A stretch of DNA of 64,000 bases from Reyranella sp. CPCC 100927 (lineage in GTDB: Bacteria > Pseudomonadota > Alphaproteobacteria > Reyranellales > Reyranellaceae). The stretch spans positions 1 through 64,000 of the forward strand of contig NZ_VOHA01000003.1 of assembly GCF_007859315.1 (NCBI RefSeq). Direction: 5' to 3'. Below, piece after piece: positions 27,101 through 36,782 of this stretch; position 1 is the first letter of the stretch; each line of letters opens with the position of its first letter. Position numbers and translations under genes: made by a program. A model generated the notes under the pieces. The model did not search any database. It had not been told where the DNA came from and worked only from the letters and a program-made list of their open reading frames with translations.

Positions 27101-30100
27101 GCGGCAGGATCCTCGAGACGAACGGCGTCCTGGGCGTCGGCGAAAAGGCACCCACCGACCTGATCGCCGCGGAGGGGTTTACGGTCGCCGCCGGCCAGAT
27201 CCTGCCGGCCAATTTTGTCTATCCCATTACTGTGCGTCCGGCCGGACAGCCCATCGGGGCCGAGCCCAACATCACATCAATCACGCTGGAGGCCGACTGG
27301 ACACCGCCGCGGCCATCGATTCCCTCGCAGTACTACATCGTCTACGTCGGCGACACTCAATACGCGATCTACGGCTATGACAGCATGCCCCTGCCGACGA
27401 TCCCGAAGGGCTCGGTTGTCACGGCCATCATGGGCGCCGGGGGCTTTCCGAAAGACTACGTGATCCCCGCGGACGTATTTCCCAACGGCATCCCGATCCC
27501 CCCGACGCTGGTCACGGCGCTTGCCGGGAGCCCGGCGCCGGTCAATGCCAGCTTCGCTGCCGGCACGGTCATCCGCTCAGGTTCGGTGCTTGCGACCTCG
27601 GTCGCAGTGCGGCCGCTGGAGTATCAACGCCCCGACCTGCTGCAAAGCGGGTTCTCGCAGTACGACATCACCGGAACCGCCGGCGTGGTCGTGGCGCCGG
27701 GAACCCGGCTCGACGTGGCCATGCCGGTGTATCGCCTGGGCGCGGCCGGCTTCACCGTGGCGACGGGTGCAGATCCGCGGACCGCTCTGGAGCTGTGGAG
27801 CCCGCCGCACGATCTCGACAACCCGGCCAAGAGCCAGATCACGCAGCGCGCCGGTGCGAACCTGTCGCTCGGATCCGCCGGCAACATCACGCTCGCATCC
27901 GGTTCGGCGATTGACGTGGACGATGGCCGTTCCGTGACGGTGAGCGCATTGGGACAGATTACCATCGACGGTTCGATCACCGCGCGCAGCGGCACCATTA
28001 CGATCGCCAGCGATTTGGAAAACGTCGTTTCAGTGCCGGCAGTCGGTCAATCGATTTGGATCGGCGAGCATGCGGTCCTCGATGTTGCCGCGCGGGCGAT
28101 CACAGGTACCGACGCGCAAGGACGGCACTATGCGGTCATCCGGGATGGCGGCACCATCAACATCGGCATGACCGCGTTCACGCCTGTCGAAAAGGGCGTC
28201 CTGCCCGCGACCAGATCGCTGGTCATCATTCGGCCCGGCGCATTGCTCAACGCCTCCGGGACCAGCGGCGTCGTCGACCTGCTGCCCGGCGCCGCGAACA
28301 TGAATGTTGCACCGCAGCCGGTTACGGTGGCGAGCAATGGCGGTTCCATCGTCATCGGATCGCAGGGCGGACTCTATCTCGATGGTGAGATGCGGGCGGC
28401 TGCGGGCGGCGCCGGTGCCGCGGGCGGCCACCTGGTGGTCGCGCTCGAAACGCCCATGGGCTCTACGCCGACCATCGTCGACAGGCCACGCACAGTCACG
28501 ATCACGCAGGAGCGCCAGACCAGCCTCACACCTGGCCTGGCGCCGGGCGCCGGGGATCCGTCCCTGCGCTATGGAGAAGGCTATCTCAGCGCGTCGCAGG
28601 TGGCGGAGGGCGGTTTCGGCAGCCTATCGCTCTGGAGCCGCGACATCTTCCAGTTCAAGGGAAACGTAAATCTCGCGACGAGCCAGTCGCTGGCGCTCTA
28701 TCGCGGCGTCCTGTCCGCGGCCACGGGTACGTCGGTCGCCAACGTCTCGCTGGCGGCACCCTATGTGCTTCTCGATGGCGCGGTGCAGATCGAAATCTCG
28801 GCCGGGGCGATCTATCCGGGGCTCTATTTGAATAGCTACCGGCCATCGCCGATCAACGAGGGCCGTCTGGCGGTCACTGCCGATCTCATTGATGTGCGTA
28901 ACCGCGTCCTGTCCGGTGCTTCGGCAAGCTACGATTTCTCGACGCCCTTTGGCGACAGGCAGAATCGCATCGAACCCGCGGGCTTTGCTGAGATGGCGCT
29001 CGTCAGCCGCGGCGACGTCCGTCTCGGGGCCGGGGCACTCGTGAGCGGCGGCAACATCGCCATCGAGGCCGCCCAGCTCTATCCGACGACCGGCGCGGTG
29101 ACGCAGATCGTTGCCGGAGTCGTCGCGCACATCTCCGACGGGATCTTTTTTGGCAATAGTGTCAGGAAGGATGGGACCCTGACCATCCGGGGCAACGGCA
29201 GCACGCCAGCCGTGCCGGGATCCGTCTTCGGAACACTGAGCCTTCTGGCGGGGACGATCGAGCAGCAAGGCATCGTCCGAGCGCCACTGGGCAGCCTGGT
29301 GATGGGCGCGACCGCCACGGGCAATTACATCACATTCCCCCAAGTTGGCATCGCTCTTCCGCCCATCACGACGGTACTCCGTGGCGGCAGCATCACCTCG
29401 ACCAGCGCGGCGGGGCTCGTCATGCCCTACGGCGGGACCGTCGATGGCCTGTCCTATCTGTATGCCGGGGCACAACCGAATTTTTATGACCTCGCTTCGC
29501 TGGGCGTGAACACGATCGGCGTCAGTCTGTCGGGCAGCCGTGTGGTGACAGAACCTGGCTCGGTCATTGACCTCGGCGGCGGCGGAGACCTGCTCGGCGC
29601 CGCGTTCATCAGCGGCCGCGGCGGTTCGGTGGACGTGCTGAGGACGGCGCTTGTCAACGCCAATCCGGCTCTCGGCTACAGCAGCGCGTCGAACCGTGTC
29701 TATGCACTGGTGCCGGGTTATGCCGGCAGCTACGCGCCGATCTCGCCGGAGAAGGGTGCCGGTGATCCGCGAGTCGGACAGCAGATGACGCTGACACAAC
29801 CGGCAGGCGGACTGCCGGCCGGCACCTACACGCTGCTGCCCTCGACCTATGCCTTGCTGCCGGGCGCGTATCGCGTCGAGCTGGGCGGGGCCACGACGAG
29901 CGTTGCCCACCCCGCCGCTCTCGCCAACGGCTCCCATGTGACGGCGGGCACGCTTGGTATCGCCAATACGAGCATCCGTTCTGCTCTGCCAACCCGGGTT
30001 ATCCTGACACCGGGGCACGTCGTGCGCAGCCACGCGCACTACAATGAAATGGGTTACAGCCAGTTCGCTGTAACCAACGCCGCCCGGTTCGGGTTATTGC

Positions 30101-33100
30101 GGCCGCGCCTGCCGGTGGATGCGCAAACCCTCTCCTTGGACTTTGGCACCAATGTCGGTGATGTCCTCTCGTTCGACGGCACCGTGTTGATGAAGGCTGG
30201 AAAAGGCGGTTACGCGGGTAATCTGGTCGTGGGCGCCTGGGGCGGCCTTGAGGTCAAGCCGTCCGGCAGTGCCGCGAGCCCGGGCATGGCTTCCGTCGAT
30301 GCCGAGGATCTCTCGCGCGTCGGTGCCGGAACGCTGATGATCGGCGGCTACGCTGCCTATTGGTCGGGTCGGGGCGATCTGGGGGCCACCAGCGCGCACA
30401 TCTACTTCGGCGCGCAATCGAGCAGCGTCGTTGTCCGCAGCGGCAGCGTTCTCGAAGCGGGCCAGATATTCGCCGTGGCAAATAACTCAGTCCATGTCGA
30501 GAAGGGCGCCGTCTTCGATACGACGCGATCGAGCACGACTATCTTCGATTCGAGCGCAGGCTATGTCTTCTGGAATTCGGCCGGCGGCTACGGTCCCAGC
30601 GCCGGTGCCATCCTCACGGTTTCCAACGGCTGGCTGAATTTCCTGCCGGCAATTGCCGGCCCCAGCGGCACGGTCACGATCGAAGACGGCGCGGCTCTGC
30701 GCACCCGCGGCACGATCGCGTTCGCGGCAAGCCAGGCGCTCGATATCGGATCCAGCGTGGCGCTCAATGCGCGCTACCTCGCGGTCAGCCTGCCGGAGAT
30801 CAATGTCGGCACCGATGCGTCATTTGCGGCGGCGCGTGACGCCGGCGCGCTCGGCTCGGGCTGGCTGCTGACGCAATCGGTCCTGGATCGGCTCCTTGCG
30901 CCTGCCGACCCGTCACTCGCCCGCGTTGAACGCCTCACGCTTACGGTCGGCTCATCGCTCAATTTCTTCGGCAGTGTTGCGCTGGATCTGCGCGGTGCCG
31001 GCGGGCATGGCACGGGGCTGGTCATCAATACGCCGGCCATCTACGGCTGGGGTGGGGCAGGGGATGTTGCCGCTTTATCCGCCGACACGGTGTTCTGGAA
31101 CGGCGTGTCAAGCGGACGCGGCACGAAGGACAGCCCCTATGTCAGCCTCCCGCCGGGGGCAGTGCGATCGGGCGGTCCCGGCACCGGCAGCGGCACGCTC
31201 ACCATCGATGCCCGCGAGATCGTGTTCGGCTACGATCCCTTCAGCCGGACACAGAACGAAGCCACGCTGGAGCGCCTTGCGCTCGGCTTCTCCACGGTGA
31301 ACCTGAAGGCGTCCGACAGGATCACGGCCAACAACCGCGGGGCGTTGTCGGTCTATCGCAGTGGCACGAGCGCATCGACCTATGCCGGCGGCGATCTCAA
31401 TATCACGACGCCGCTGCTGACGACGGCGGCTGGTGGCTTCCTGTCGGTGACGGCGGGCGGCGCGATTGCGGCGCGGGCCGTTTCAGGCGCACCGGCGAAC
31501 ACGGCGTCGGTCAGCCAGCTTGGCGGCGAACTCCGCATCAAGGGCAGCACGGTCACAATCGATACCGCGATCGCGCTGCCGAGCGGTCGGCTTGAAGTGC
31601 AGGCGGCTGGCGGCATCATGCTCACCGATCGCGCTGTGCTCGACCTGTCGGCCCGGTCCACCACCTTCTTCGACGTGACCCGACACAGCTGGGGTGGCGA
31701 TGTCGTGATGGTGAGCGCCGGCGGTACCATCACGCAGCAGGCAGGGTCGACCATCGACGTGTCGGCCGCCCACAACAGCGCCGGCTCGATCAGCGCCACA
31801 GCTGTGGGAGCGGACGGGCGCGTTGCATTCGATGGCGCCCTGCGCGGCGCGGCCGCGGACGGTTTCGAAGCCGGCGGCATCGACATCAGATCCTTCACGC
31901 TGGCGGACTTCGCGGGCTTGAACACCAGGCTGAATGAGGATGGCTTCTTCGGCACGCGCAGTTTCGTCATCAAGACCGGCGATCTCGTCATCGGCGACGA
32001 GGTCCGCGCGCATCAGGTGAACATCTCGGTCGATGGCGGCAGTCTGACCGTCCAGGGACGGATCGATGCCAGCGGCGCCAAACCCGGCACGATTCGTTTG
32101 GCGGCGCGCGACGACCTGACGCTTGCGTCTACAGCGATCCTCGATGCACGTTCTACTGTGCTCCAGGTGGACAGCCGCGGCGCGCCGATCGAGGCGTCGA
32201 ACCGCAGCTATGTCGAGCTCACGTCGGCACAAGGGATCGTCAGGCTCGCCAGTGGCGCGACCATCGACCTGCGCTCGGCCGACGCCGTCGCGCGCGGCAG
32301 GATCGAGATCAACGCGCGGCGGCGCGGTGGTGCCGACGGCACCGGCGCCGGTGCCGACGATATCGCGATCGAGGCTGCGGGTCCGCTCGACATCCGGGGT
32401 GCGGCCAGCATCGCGGTCAACGGCTTCCGCCGCTACGAGCCGGCAGGCGGCAAGATCAATCAGAGCTTGCTCGACGCGATCCACGGCGACAGCACGGCCT
32501 TTATCAATGCCGCATCGGCCAACGGCGCCCTGCGGAACCGGTTGGCCAGCTTGAGCGCATACACGGACGCGTTCCATCTGCGCCCCGGCGTCGAGCTCTG
32601 GAGCAGCGGCGATCTCGTGACCGAAGGCGACCTCGATCTCTCAGGCTATCGCTATGGCCCGAGGGCCAATCCCGCCGTGCGCGGCTCCGGCGAACCGGGC
32701 GTCATCGTTGGGCGCGCAGGCGGTCACTTTACGATCAACGGCAGCATCAGCGATGGTTTTTCACCGCCGCCGGCGACGCCCGATGATACGTCGTGGGCCA
32801 ATCGGCCACGGGTGGTGGATGAGGTCGCCGTGCCCTCGTATGTGGCGACCGACAACGTGCAGCCGCGCGACAACTTCACGCTCGCGGAAGATTGGTGGGT
32901 CCCCTACGGTCTCGGGTATTCCTACGTCATGAGCGTCACCTACCCGTCCGATAACCGGTTCTGGATGCCAGGTGACATGATCCCGGCGGGAAGCACGATC
33001 GACGTGACAGGTATCGGATCTTATCCGTTCTACTGGTTTGCCGGCATGACAGTTCCTGCGACCGTGATCCAGACGGTCCGACCGCAAGGTCAGATGTGGG

Positions 33101-36009
33101 CGATTGCGCCGATGCTGGCACCGGGCGTGCAGTCATGGTCGATGCGTTACGTGGCAGGCGCCGATCTCGGCGCTGCCGACAGCCGCATCGCCCGTCAGGG
33201 CGGCGGCAATCTCGTGCTCGATGACCTGCATTTCACCGGGCTGGACAAAACCCAACCGGCGATCAGCGTGGTGCGCACCGGGACCGGCTATCTGGATCTC
33301 GTTGCTGGCGGCAACTATCGCCAGAACACCTTGTTTGGCGTCTACACGGCCGGCACCGCGAGCGGCGGCCTTGCGCGCCAGGTCCGCAGCGACGGCACGG
33401 TCCTCGGCGAGGGCTATTCTGGCTATGAACCGGCGGTCAATCCGGTCGGCATGTACTTTACGGCACACGGCGGAGATGTGCTGTTGACTGTGGGCGGAAA
33501 CCTCGAAGGCTACGCGGTTTCCGCGCAAAGCGGCTGGTACTCCAATGTCTCGTCGCAGCCCGACAACTGGTTGTGGCAGCAGCAGGGAAGCTGGGGGATC
33601 AACTTCGGGACCTACGACACCAGCAAGGGCGCGCTCTTCCTGCGCGGCTTCGCGGGTATTGGCGCACTTGGCGGCGGCAATGTCGTGATCAAAGCGGGTG
33701 GCGATGCCGGGGAAACGGGAACCGGCGGCACGAGTAGCCACGCGGTGACGGCAGCGATCGGCAGCAGCGGCGATGCAAGCGGCGGCGCTGGGATCGTCCG
33801 CAGTGGCGGTGGCACACTGCGCATCAATGTTGCCGGCCAGCTCAATCCCGGCCTGACCGACGGCGCACCCGGCGATCTGTCCAATCTACGCGGCAACATC
33901 GACCTGCGCTCGGCGTCGGTTGGTCGCGTCATGCCGACACGATTCGGCGTGCCGATCGCTGACGACCCGCGCCTGCTCGATCCGCTCACCCCGAACGCGG
34001 CCCTGGAAATGGGAAGGGTGAATTTCGGTCTCGGCGACGGCGCCCTCACGGTGAAAAGCCGCGGCGACATCGTCGCCACGGTCAATGCGATCGACAATTT
34101 GTGGACGGATACGACGGCGGCGGCGCTCTTCTCGGTCGGTGGCGATATCAATCCGCAGGGAACCGTACCCTCGCTCTCGGCGATCGCGGCGCAGGGGAGC
34201 ATCTACGGCATGTTGCCGCTCAAGCTCCTGCCGTCGCCGGTCGGGCACCTGGAACTGCTGGCTTGGAACGCGATCAACGGCTTCAGCGTCACCGGTGCTA
34301 CCTCTCCTGTCGGTCTGAGTGCGGGTCTGCCCATCAGCAATCTGCACATGGATGATCCGGAGCCGGTCCGCATCTATGCCGTGACCGGCGACATCATCGA
34401 CCTGCGGCTCGGCAGCAGCGCGCGAGACCCGATGACAGGTATTTGGACCCATGATCCCATCGCCAAGGTCACGTGGATGCGTGCCGGCAGGGATATCGTG
34501 AAGAGTGGCCTCACGGTGCTCAACAATCGCACCACCGACGTCTCGATCGTATCCGCCGGCCGCGACATCATCCTGTCCGAGCTGGTCAACCACAACTATC
34601 AGGTCGCAGGCCCTGGCACCCTGGACGTTGCGGCCGGCCGGAACATCTTTCAGGCTGACCCCGGTACGCAGGTCAACGGTCCGTTCATCAGCGTCGGCCC
34701 GCTGGTCGCAGGGGATCTGCGTCCTGGTGCGGAGATCGTCCTGCAGGCCGGCGTCGGATCGAGCGGGCCGGCCTATGCGGCGCTTGCCGCGCGCTATCTC
34801 AATCCGGCGAACCGCGCGCGGCCCGGCGTTCCGCTGGCCGACCAGGCGGGCAAGGTCGCCAAGACCTACGAGGCCGAATTGAGCACGTGGCTCAAGGGCC
34901 GGTTCGGCTTCGAGGGCACCGTCGAACAGGCGATCGCCTATTTCGATGCGCTCCCGATCGAGCAACGCGCCATCTTCATGCGCCAGGTCTACTTCGCCGA
35001 GCTCAAGGCCGGTGGCCGGGAGTACAACGATCCGGCCAGCCCGCGCTTCAATTCTTATCTGCGTGGCCGCCAGATGATCGCCACGCTGTTCCCCGAACCG
35101 GCCGCCCACGGCAATTCGGCCGAGCGCAAAGGCGACATCACCCTCTTCGGCGGATCGGGTATCCACACCGACTTCGGCGGCGGTATCCAGATGCTGGCGC
35201 CGAACGGTCAGATCGTCATCGGCCTCGAAGGCGCGGTGCCGCCGGCGAGCGCGGGTGTCGTCACCCAGGGCGCGGGCGACATTCAGATGTATTCCAGAGG
35301 CAGCGTGCTGCTCGGCCTGTCGCGCATCATGACGACGTTCGGCGGCGATATCCTGATCTGGTCTGCCGAGGGCGACATCAACGCCGGCCGTGGCGCCAAG
35401 GGCACGATCGTCTACGCGCCCGCGAAACGCGTCTACGACGATTTTGGCGGCGTGACGCTGTCGCCGAACGTGCCGTCTACGGGCGCCGGGATCGCCACGC
35501 TCAATCCCATCCCGGGCGTTGCACCGGGTGACGTCGATCTGATCGCGCCGCTGGGCACGATCGATGCGGGCGAAGCCGGCATTCGCGCGGGCAACGTCAA
35601 CGTCGCGGCCTTGCAGATTCTCAATGCCGCCAATATCCAGGCGCAGGGTACGACGACGGGCGTGCCGACTGCCCAGGCGCCCAATATCGCCAGCCTGACC
35701 GAAGCATCGAGTGTTGCCGGCGCAGCGGCTCAGCAGGCGGCGACAACCCCAAAACAGGCCAACGCGGCGGCACTACCCTCGATCATCATCGTCGAGGTTC
35801 TCGGTTATGGTGGGGCAGGTAGTGAAGGAGGCCAACCCAACGACCGGGAACGCCAGACTCCGGATAGACGAGCCAGCAATGGTTACGACCCCAACAGCGT
35901 GATCCGTCTCCTGGGCAACGGCACGTTCACGGCGGATGAGACACAGCAGTTGACGGCAGTAGAGCGCGATATGCTGGCGAAACAGGTCGCGGCGCCGGGC
36001 AGCCCGTAA
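24157..36009 (+). CDS. Giant filamentous-haemagglutinin family exoprotein
   Basis: ATG 24157 is preceded by GAAGGAG, giving about 3,950 residues in one intact frame; the frame opens earlier at 24073. A long signal peptide (to about residue 42) precedes an Ala/Gln-rich coil. A TPS secretion domain follows at about 130-290, with LPTEISDGDRVKVT, DNTAPSKILGSI and NQNGIIFGG, close to the NPNGI motif. The body is thousands of residues of beta-helix-type repeats rich in G, S, T, A and N. It ends with the conserved C-terminal region of the filamentous haemagglutinin (DUF3739-like) family, then a low-complexity AAQQAATTPKQANAAA tail. It would be a secreted adhesin. No TpsB/FhaC porin gene is in the window. 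It lies 163 bases after fecR and is probably controlled by that ECF system. Confidence 0.9.
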   Translation: MRARPFSSAVGAASANAARRAALLVGVSAVALIMASWDATARPVGGSRPAPSAAAIAAAQSASQEAARTARAAQNSLQRATRAIQAQRASQQGARDAARTALQIMPSGTPNGLRPGGLRVAPGAAPGSDLWQGANLPTEISDGDRVKVTVEQTQRKALLTWQSFNIGERTDLRFDQRGNRDWVALNRVLDNTAPSKILGSIRADGSVYVINQNGIIFGGTSQVNVGALIASTATITNAQFLNTGIYSRQEDGRYVPSFTGAGGVIRVEPGALIETHAPAAVTSGGGSVLLMGRQVVNAGTITTPKGQTQLAAGDDFVLRRGYATDQNVSSTTRGTEIAPLFTVNSVAGLVRNDGMISSPQGDITLAGRTIEQNGVLIASTSVNARGTIHLLGAATDTLGSITFGADSVTTIVPELESQDTALNAQRDGLIAASATANQGRASSAVGVFDNLSLLADRLDQSRIEIVTGGTVVFKGGAGADTGSLTIAQGGQVAVSAAGSILVERRATIDVSGVRDVVLAMSANNLMVNIQGNELRDSPINRDNGYLRNANVWVDIRDLTYVPPGTGGYSGDRYYTRGGLLEIGGYLANTKHKIGEWAAVGGTITLAAATVTARPGSVFDISGGSIRYEGGYIRTTNFLGSDGRPYTIDSARGDMMFFGLGHGFIRKHGRWGVTEVWTGPFGRGRESVRWEDGYTVGRDAGQVVLSTPTAIFEGSIVAAVVQGDRQVNARPSAISDGYKAAQNVVAQAGTLMLGQFDARGRVGTYDTDVLIGDLTSRSIPEDRTNTAWFDAGHLNAQGLGVVDFATSGTITVDAPLSVVDGGSVSLVAATVDIKADITARSGRITATNHFKGFLNPISLGTGTITVASGVMLDARGLWVNARADAAGHNKLAFIDGGDVRLVSSGDVIVSAGSVIDVSSGGGFLAGGASAGGRGGNVTLKASATANATPSTTGRLTLDGIVRGYGVSGGGTLAMASGGTIVLGGRILETNGVLGVGEKAPTDLIAAEGFTVAAGQILPANFVYPITVRPAGQPIGAEPNITSITLEADWTPPRPSIPSQYYIVYVGDTQYAIYGYDSMPLPTIPKGSVVTAIMGAGGFPKDYVIPADVFPNGIPIPPTLVTALAGSPAPVNASFAAGTVIRSGSVLATSVAVRPLEYQRPDLLQSGFSQYDITGTAGVVVAPGTRLDVAMPVYRLGAAGFTVATGADPRTALELWSPPHDLDNPAKSQITQRAGANLSLGSAGNITLASGSAIDVDDGRSVTVSALGQITIDGSITARSGTITIASDLENVVSVPAVGQSIWIGEHAVLDVAARAITGTDAQGRHYAVIRDGGTINIGMTAFTPVEKGVLPATRSLVIIRPGALLNASGTSGVVDLLPGAANMNVAPQPVTVASNGGSIVIGSQGGLYLDGEMRAAAGGAGAAGGHLVVALETPMGSTPTIVDRPRTVTITQERQTSLTPGLAPGAGDPSLRYGEGYLSASQVAEGGFGSLSLWSRDIFQFKGNVNLATSQSLALYRGVLSAATGTSVANVSLAAPYVLLDGAVQIEISAGAIYPGLYLNSYRPSPINEGRLAVTADLIDVRNRVLSGASASYDFSTPFGDRQNRIEPAGFAEMALVSRGDVRLGAGALVSGGNIAIEAAQLYPTTGAVTQIVAGVVAHISDGIFFGNSVRKDGTLTIRGNGSTPAVPGSVFGTLSLLAGTIEQQGIVRAPLGSLVMGATATGNYITFPQVGIALPPITTVLRGGSITSTSAAGLVMPYGGTVDGLSYLYAGAQPNFYDLASLGVNTIGVSLSGSRVVTEPGSVIDLGGGGDLLGAAFISGRGGSVDVLRTALVNANPALGYSSASNRVYALVPGYAGSYAPISPEKGAGDPRVGQQMTLTQPAGGLPAGTYTLLPSTYALLPGAYRVELGGATTSVAHPAALANGSHVTAGTLGIANTSIRSALPTRVILTPGHVVRSHAHYNEMGYSQFAVTNAARFGLLRPRLPVDAQTLSLDFGTNVGDVLSFDGTVLMKAGKGGYAGNLVVGAWGGLEVKPSGSAASPGMASVDAEDLSRVGAGTLMIGGYAAYWSGRGDLGATSAHIYFGAQSSSVVVRSGSVLEAGQIFAVANNSVHVEKGAVFDTTRSSTTIFDSSAGYVFWNSAGGYGPSAGAILTVSNGWLNFLPAIAGPSGTVTIEDGAALRTRGTIAFAASQALDIGSSVALNARYLAVSLPEINVGTDASFAAARDAGALGSGWLLTQSVLDRLLAPADPSLARVERLTLTVGSSLNFFGSVALDLRGAGGHGTGLVINTPAIYGWGGAGDVAALSADTVFWNGVSSGRGTKDSPYVSLPPGAVRSGGPGTGSGTLTIDAREIVFGYDPFSRTQNEATLERLALGFSTVNLKASDRITANNRGALSVYRSGTSASTYAGGDLNITTPLLTTAAGGFLSVTAGGAIAARAVSGAPANTASVSQLGGELRIKGSTVTIDTAIALPSGRLEVQAAGGIMLTDRAVLDLSARSTTFFDVTRHSWGGDVVMVSAGGTITQQAGSTIDVSAAHNSAGSISATAVGADGRVAFDGALRGAAADGFEAGGIDIRSFTLADFAGLNTRLNEDGFFGTRSFVIKTGDLVIGDEVRAHQVNISVDGGSLTVQGRIDASGAKPGTIRLAARDDLTLASTAILDARSTVLQVDSRGAPIEASNRSYVELTSAQGIVRLASGATIDLRSADAVARGRIEINARRRGGADGTGAGADDIAIEAAGPLDIRGAASIAVNGFRRYEPAGGKINQSLLDAIHGDSTAFINAASANGALRNRLASLSAYTDAFHLRPGVELWSSGDLVTEGDLDLSGYRYGPRANPAVRGSGEPGVIVGRAGGHFTINGSISDGFSPPPATPDDTSWANRPRVVDEVAVPSYVATDNVQPRDNFTLAEDWWVPYGLGYSYVMSVTYPSDNRFWMPGDMIPAGSTIDVTGIGSYPFYWFAGMTVPATVIQTVRPQGQMWAIAPMLAPGVQSWSMRYVAGADLGAADSRIARQGGGNLVLDDLHFTGLDKTQPAISVVRTGTGYLDLVAGGNYRQNTLFGVYTAGTASGGLARQVRSDGTVLGEGYSGYEPAVNPVGMYFTAHGGDVLLTVGGNLEGYAVSAQSGWYSNVSSQPDNWLWQQQGSWGINFGTYDTSKGALFLRGFAGIGALGGGNVVIKAGGDAGETGTGGTSSHAVTAAIGSSGDASGGAGIVRSGGGTLRINVAGQLNPGLTDGAPGDLSNLRGNIDLRSASVGRVMPTRFGVPIADDPRLLDPLTPNAALEMGRVNFGLGDGALTVKSRGDIVATVNAIDNLWTDTTAAALFSVGGDINPQGTVPSLSAIAAQGSIYGMLPLKLLPSPVGHLELLAWNAINGFSVTGATSPVGLSAGLPISNLHMDDPEPVRIYAVTGDIIDLRLGSSARDPMTGIWTHDPIAKVTWMRAGRDIVKSGLTVLNNRTTDVSIVSAGRDIILSELVNHNYQVAGPGTLDVAAGRNIFQADPGTQVNGPFISVGPLVAGDLRPGAEIVLQAGVGSSGPAYAALAARYLNPANRARPGVPLADQAGKVAKTYEAELSTWLKGRFGFEGTVEQAIAYFDALPIEQRAIFMRQVYFAELKAGGREYNDPASPRFNSYLRGRQMIATLFPEPAAHGNSAERKGDITLFGGSGIHTDFGGGIQMLAPNGQIVIGLEGAVPPASAGVVTQGAGDIQMYSRGSVLLGLSRIMTTFGGDILIWSAEGDINAGRGAKGTIVYAPAKRVYDDFGGVTLSPNVPSTGAGIATLNPIPGVAPGDVDLIAPLGTIDAGEAGIRAGNVNVAALQILNAANIQAQGTTTGVPTAQAPNIASLTEASSVAGAAAQQAATTPKQANAAALPSIIIVEVLGYGGAGSEGGQPNDRERQTPDRRASNGYDPNSVIRLLGNGTFTADETQQLTAVERDMLAKQVAAPGSP

Positions 36010-36022
36010 GGGTGGAAAGTGC

Positions 36023-36111
36023 CTGTCATCCCGAGCGCAGCGAGGGATCTTGTGCGAGCGACGCGGGGTGCGCCATGCGCACAAGATCCCTCGCTGCGCT
36101 CGGGATGACAG
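36023..36111. repeat. Dispersed palindrome, copy 2
   Basis: The arms CTGTCATCCCGAGCGCAGCG and CGCTGCGCTCGGGATGACAG are perfect complements, and the inner part (AGGGATCTTGTG / CACAAGATCCCT) is also complementary. It lies 14 bases after the stop of the exoprotein gene. The RNA would form a very stable hairpin, but there is no T-run. Confidence 0.88.
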
Positions 36112-36262
36112 CCCGGTCCGCATCACCCGGCGGTGATTCCGGGTGCGGGCGGCGTGTACGGTGGTGTCGATGCGCCGCCGCCCTGAAGGATATTTGAGAT
36201 GCCGTGTCGGGTTGGCCCGGCCTCGTTCGTCCTTGGGGGGCAAATCGCTTTTCACGGAGTCA

Positions 36263-36712
36263 ATGACCATGCCCAACACCATCCGCCTGCACCGTGTTCT
36301 GACAACCAACCCGCAGAAAGTCTATCGCGCCTTCATCGAAGCGGACGCGCTGGCGAAGTGGCTTCCGCCCAACGGCTTTACCTGCACCGTGCACCACCTG
36401 GAGCCGAAAGTCGGCGGCACGCACAGAATGTCCTTCCGCAACTTCACGACCGGCGACAGCCATTCGTTTGGCGGCGACTATGTCGAGCTCGTCCCGGGTG
36501 AACGCCTGCGCTACACGGACAAGTTCGACGACCCCAACCTGCCCGGCGAGATGCAGGTGACCGTGACCTTGAAGAAGGTGTCGGTCGGCACGGAGGTGGA
36601 GATCGAGCAGGCCGGCGTGCCGGACGTCATTCCACCGGAGGCTTGCTATCTCGGCTGGCAGGAGTCGTTGCGAAACCTGGCAAAGCTCGTCGAGCCCGAG
36701 ATCAAGCAATAG
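36263..36712 (+). CDS. SRPBCC (START/AHSA1-like) domain protein
   Basis: The start is ATG 36263 with CACGGAG upstream, giving 149 residues. The sequence follows the AHSA1-like SRPBCC pattern: KVYRAFIEADALAKWLPP, then GGTHRMSFRNF, then ERLRYTDKFDDPNLPGEMQ, and a C-terminal helix WQESLRNLAKLVEPEI. These small cytoplasmic proteins bind hydrophobic ligands; no specific ligand is evident. A strong terminator follows. A decayed partial copy of this gene's 3' third lies at 39741-39891. Confidence 0.85.
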   Translation: MTMPNTIRLHRVLTTNPQKVYRAFIEADALAKWLPPNGFTCTVHHLEPKVGGTHRMSFRNFTTGDSHSFGGDYVELVPGERLRYTDKFDDPNLPGEMQVTVTLKKVSVGTEVEIEQAGVPDVIPPEACYLGWQESLRNLAKLVEPEIKQ

Positions 36713-36735
36713 CGCCTTCCCACGGATGAACGACG

Positions 36736-36768
36736 CGCCCGCCGGCCGCACCGGCGGGCGTTTTGTTT
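36736..36768 (+). terminator. Intrinsic terminator of the SRPBCC gene
   Basis: A perfect 10-base stem, CGCCCGCCGG / CCGGCGGGCG (36736-36745 with 36751-36760), has the loop CCGCA and is followed by TTTTGTTT. It lies 23 bases after the SRPBCC stop. Confidence 0.9.
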
Positions 36769-36782
36769 GGTACTATGCGTCC

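Noticed and set aside
36023-36111. Palindrome as intrinsic terminator of the exoprotein gene
   Set aside because: The hairpin lacks a T-run and the same unit occurs 3' of other genes on both strands, so I call it a repeat, though a termination role is possible.
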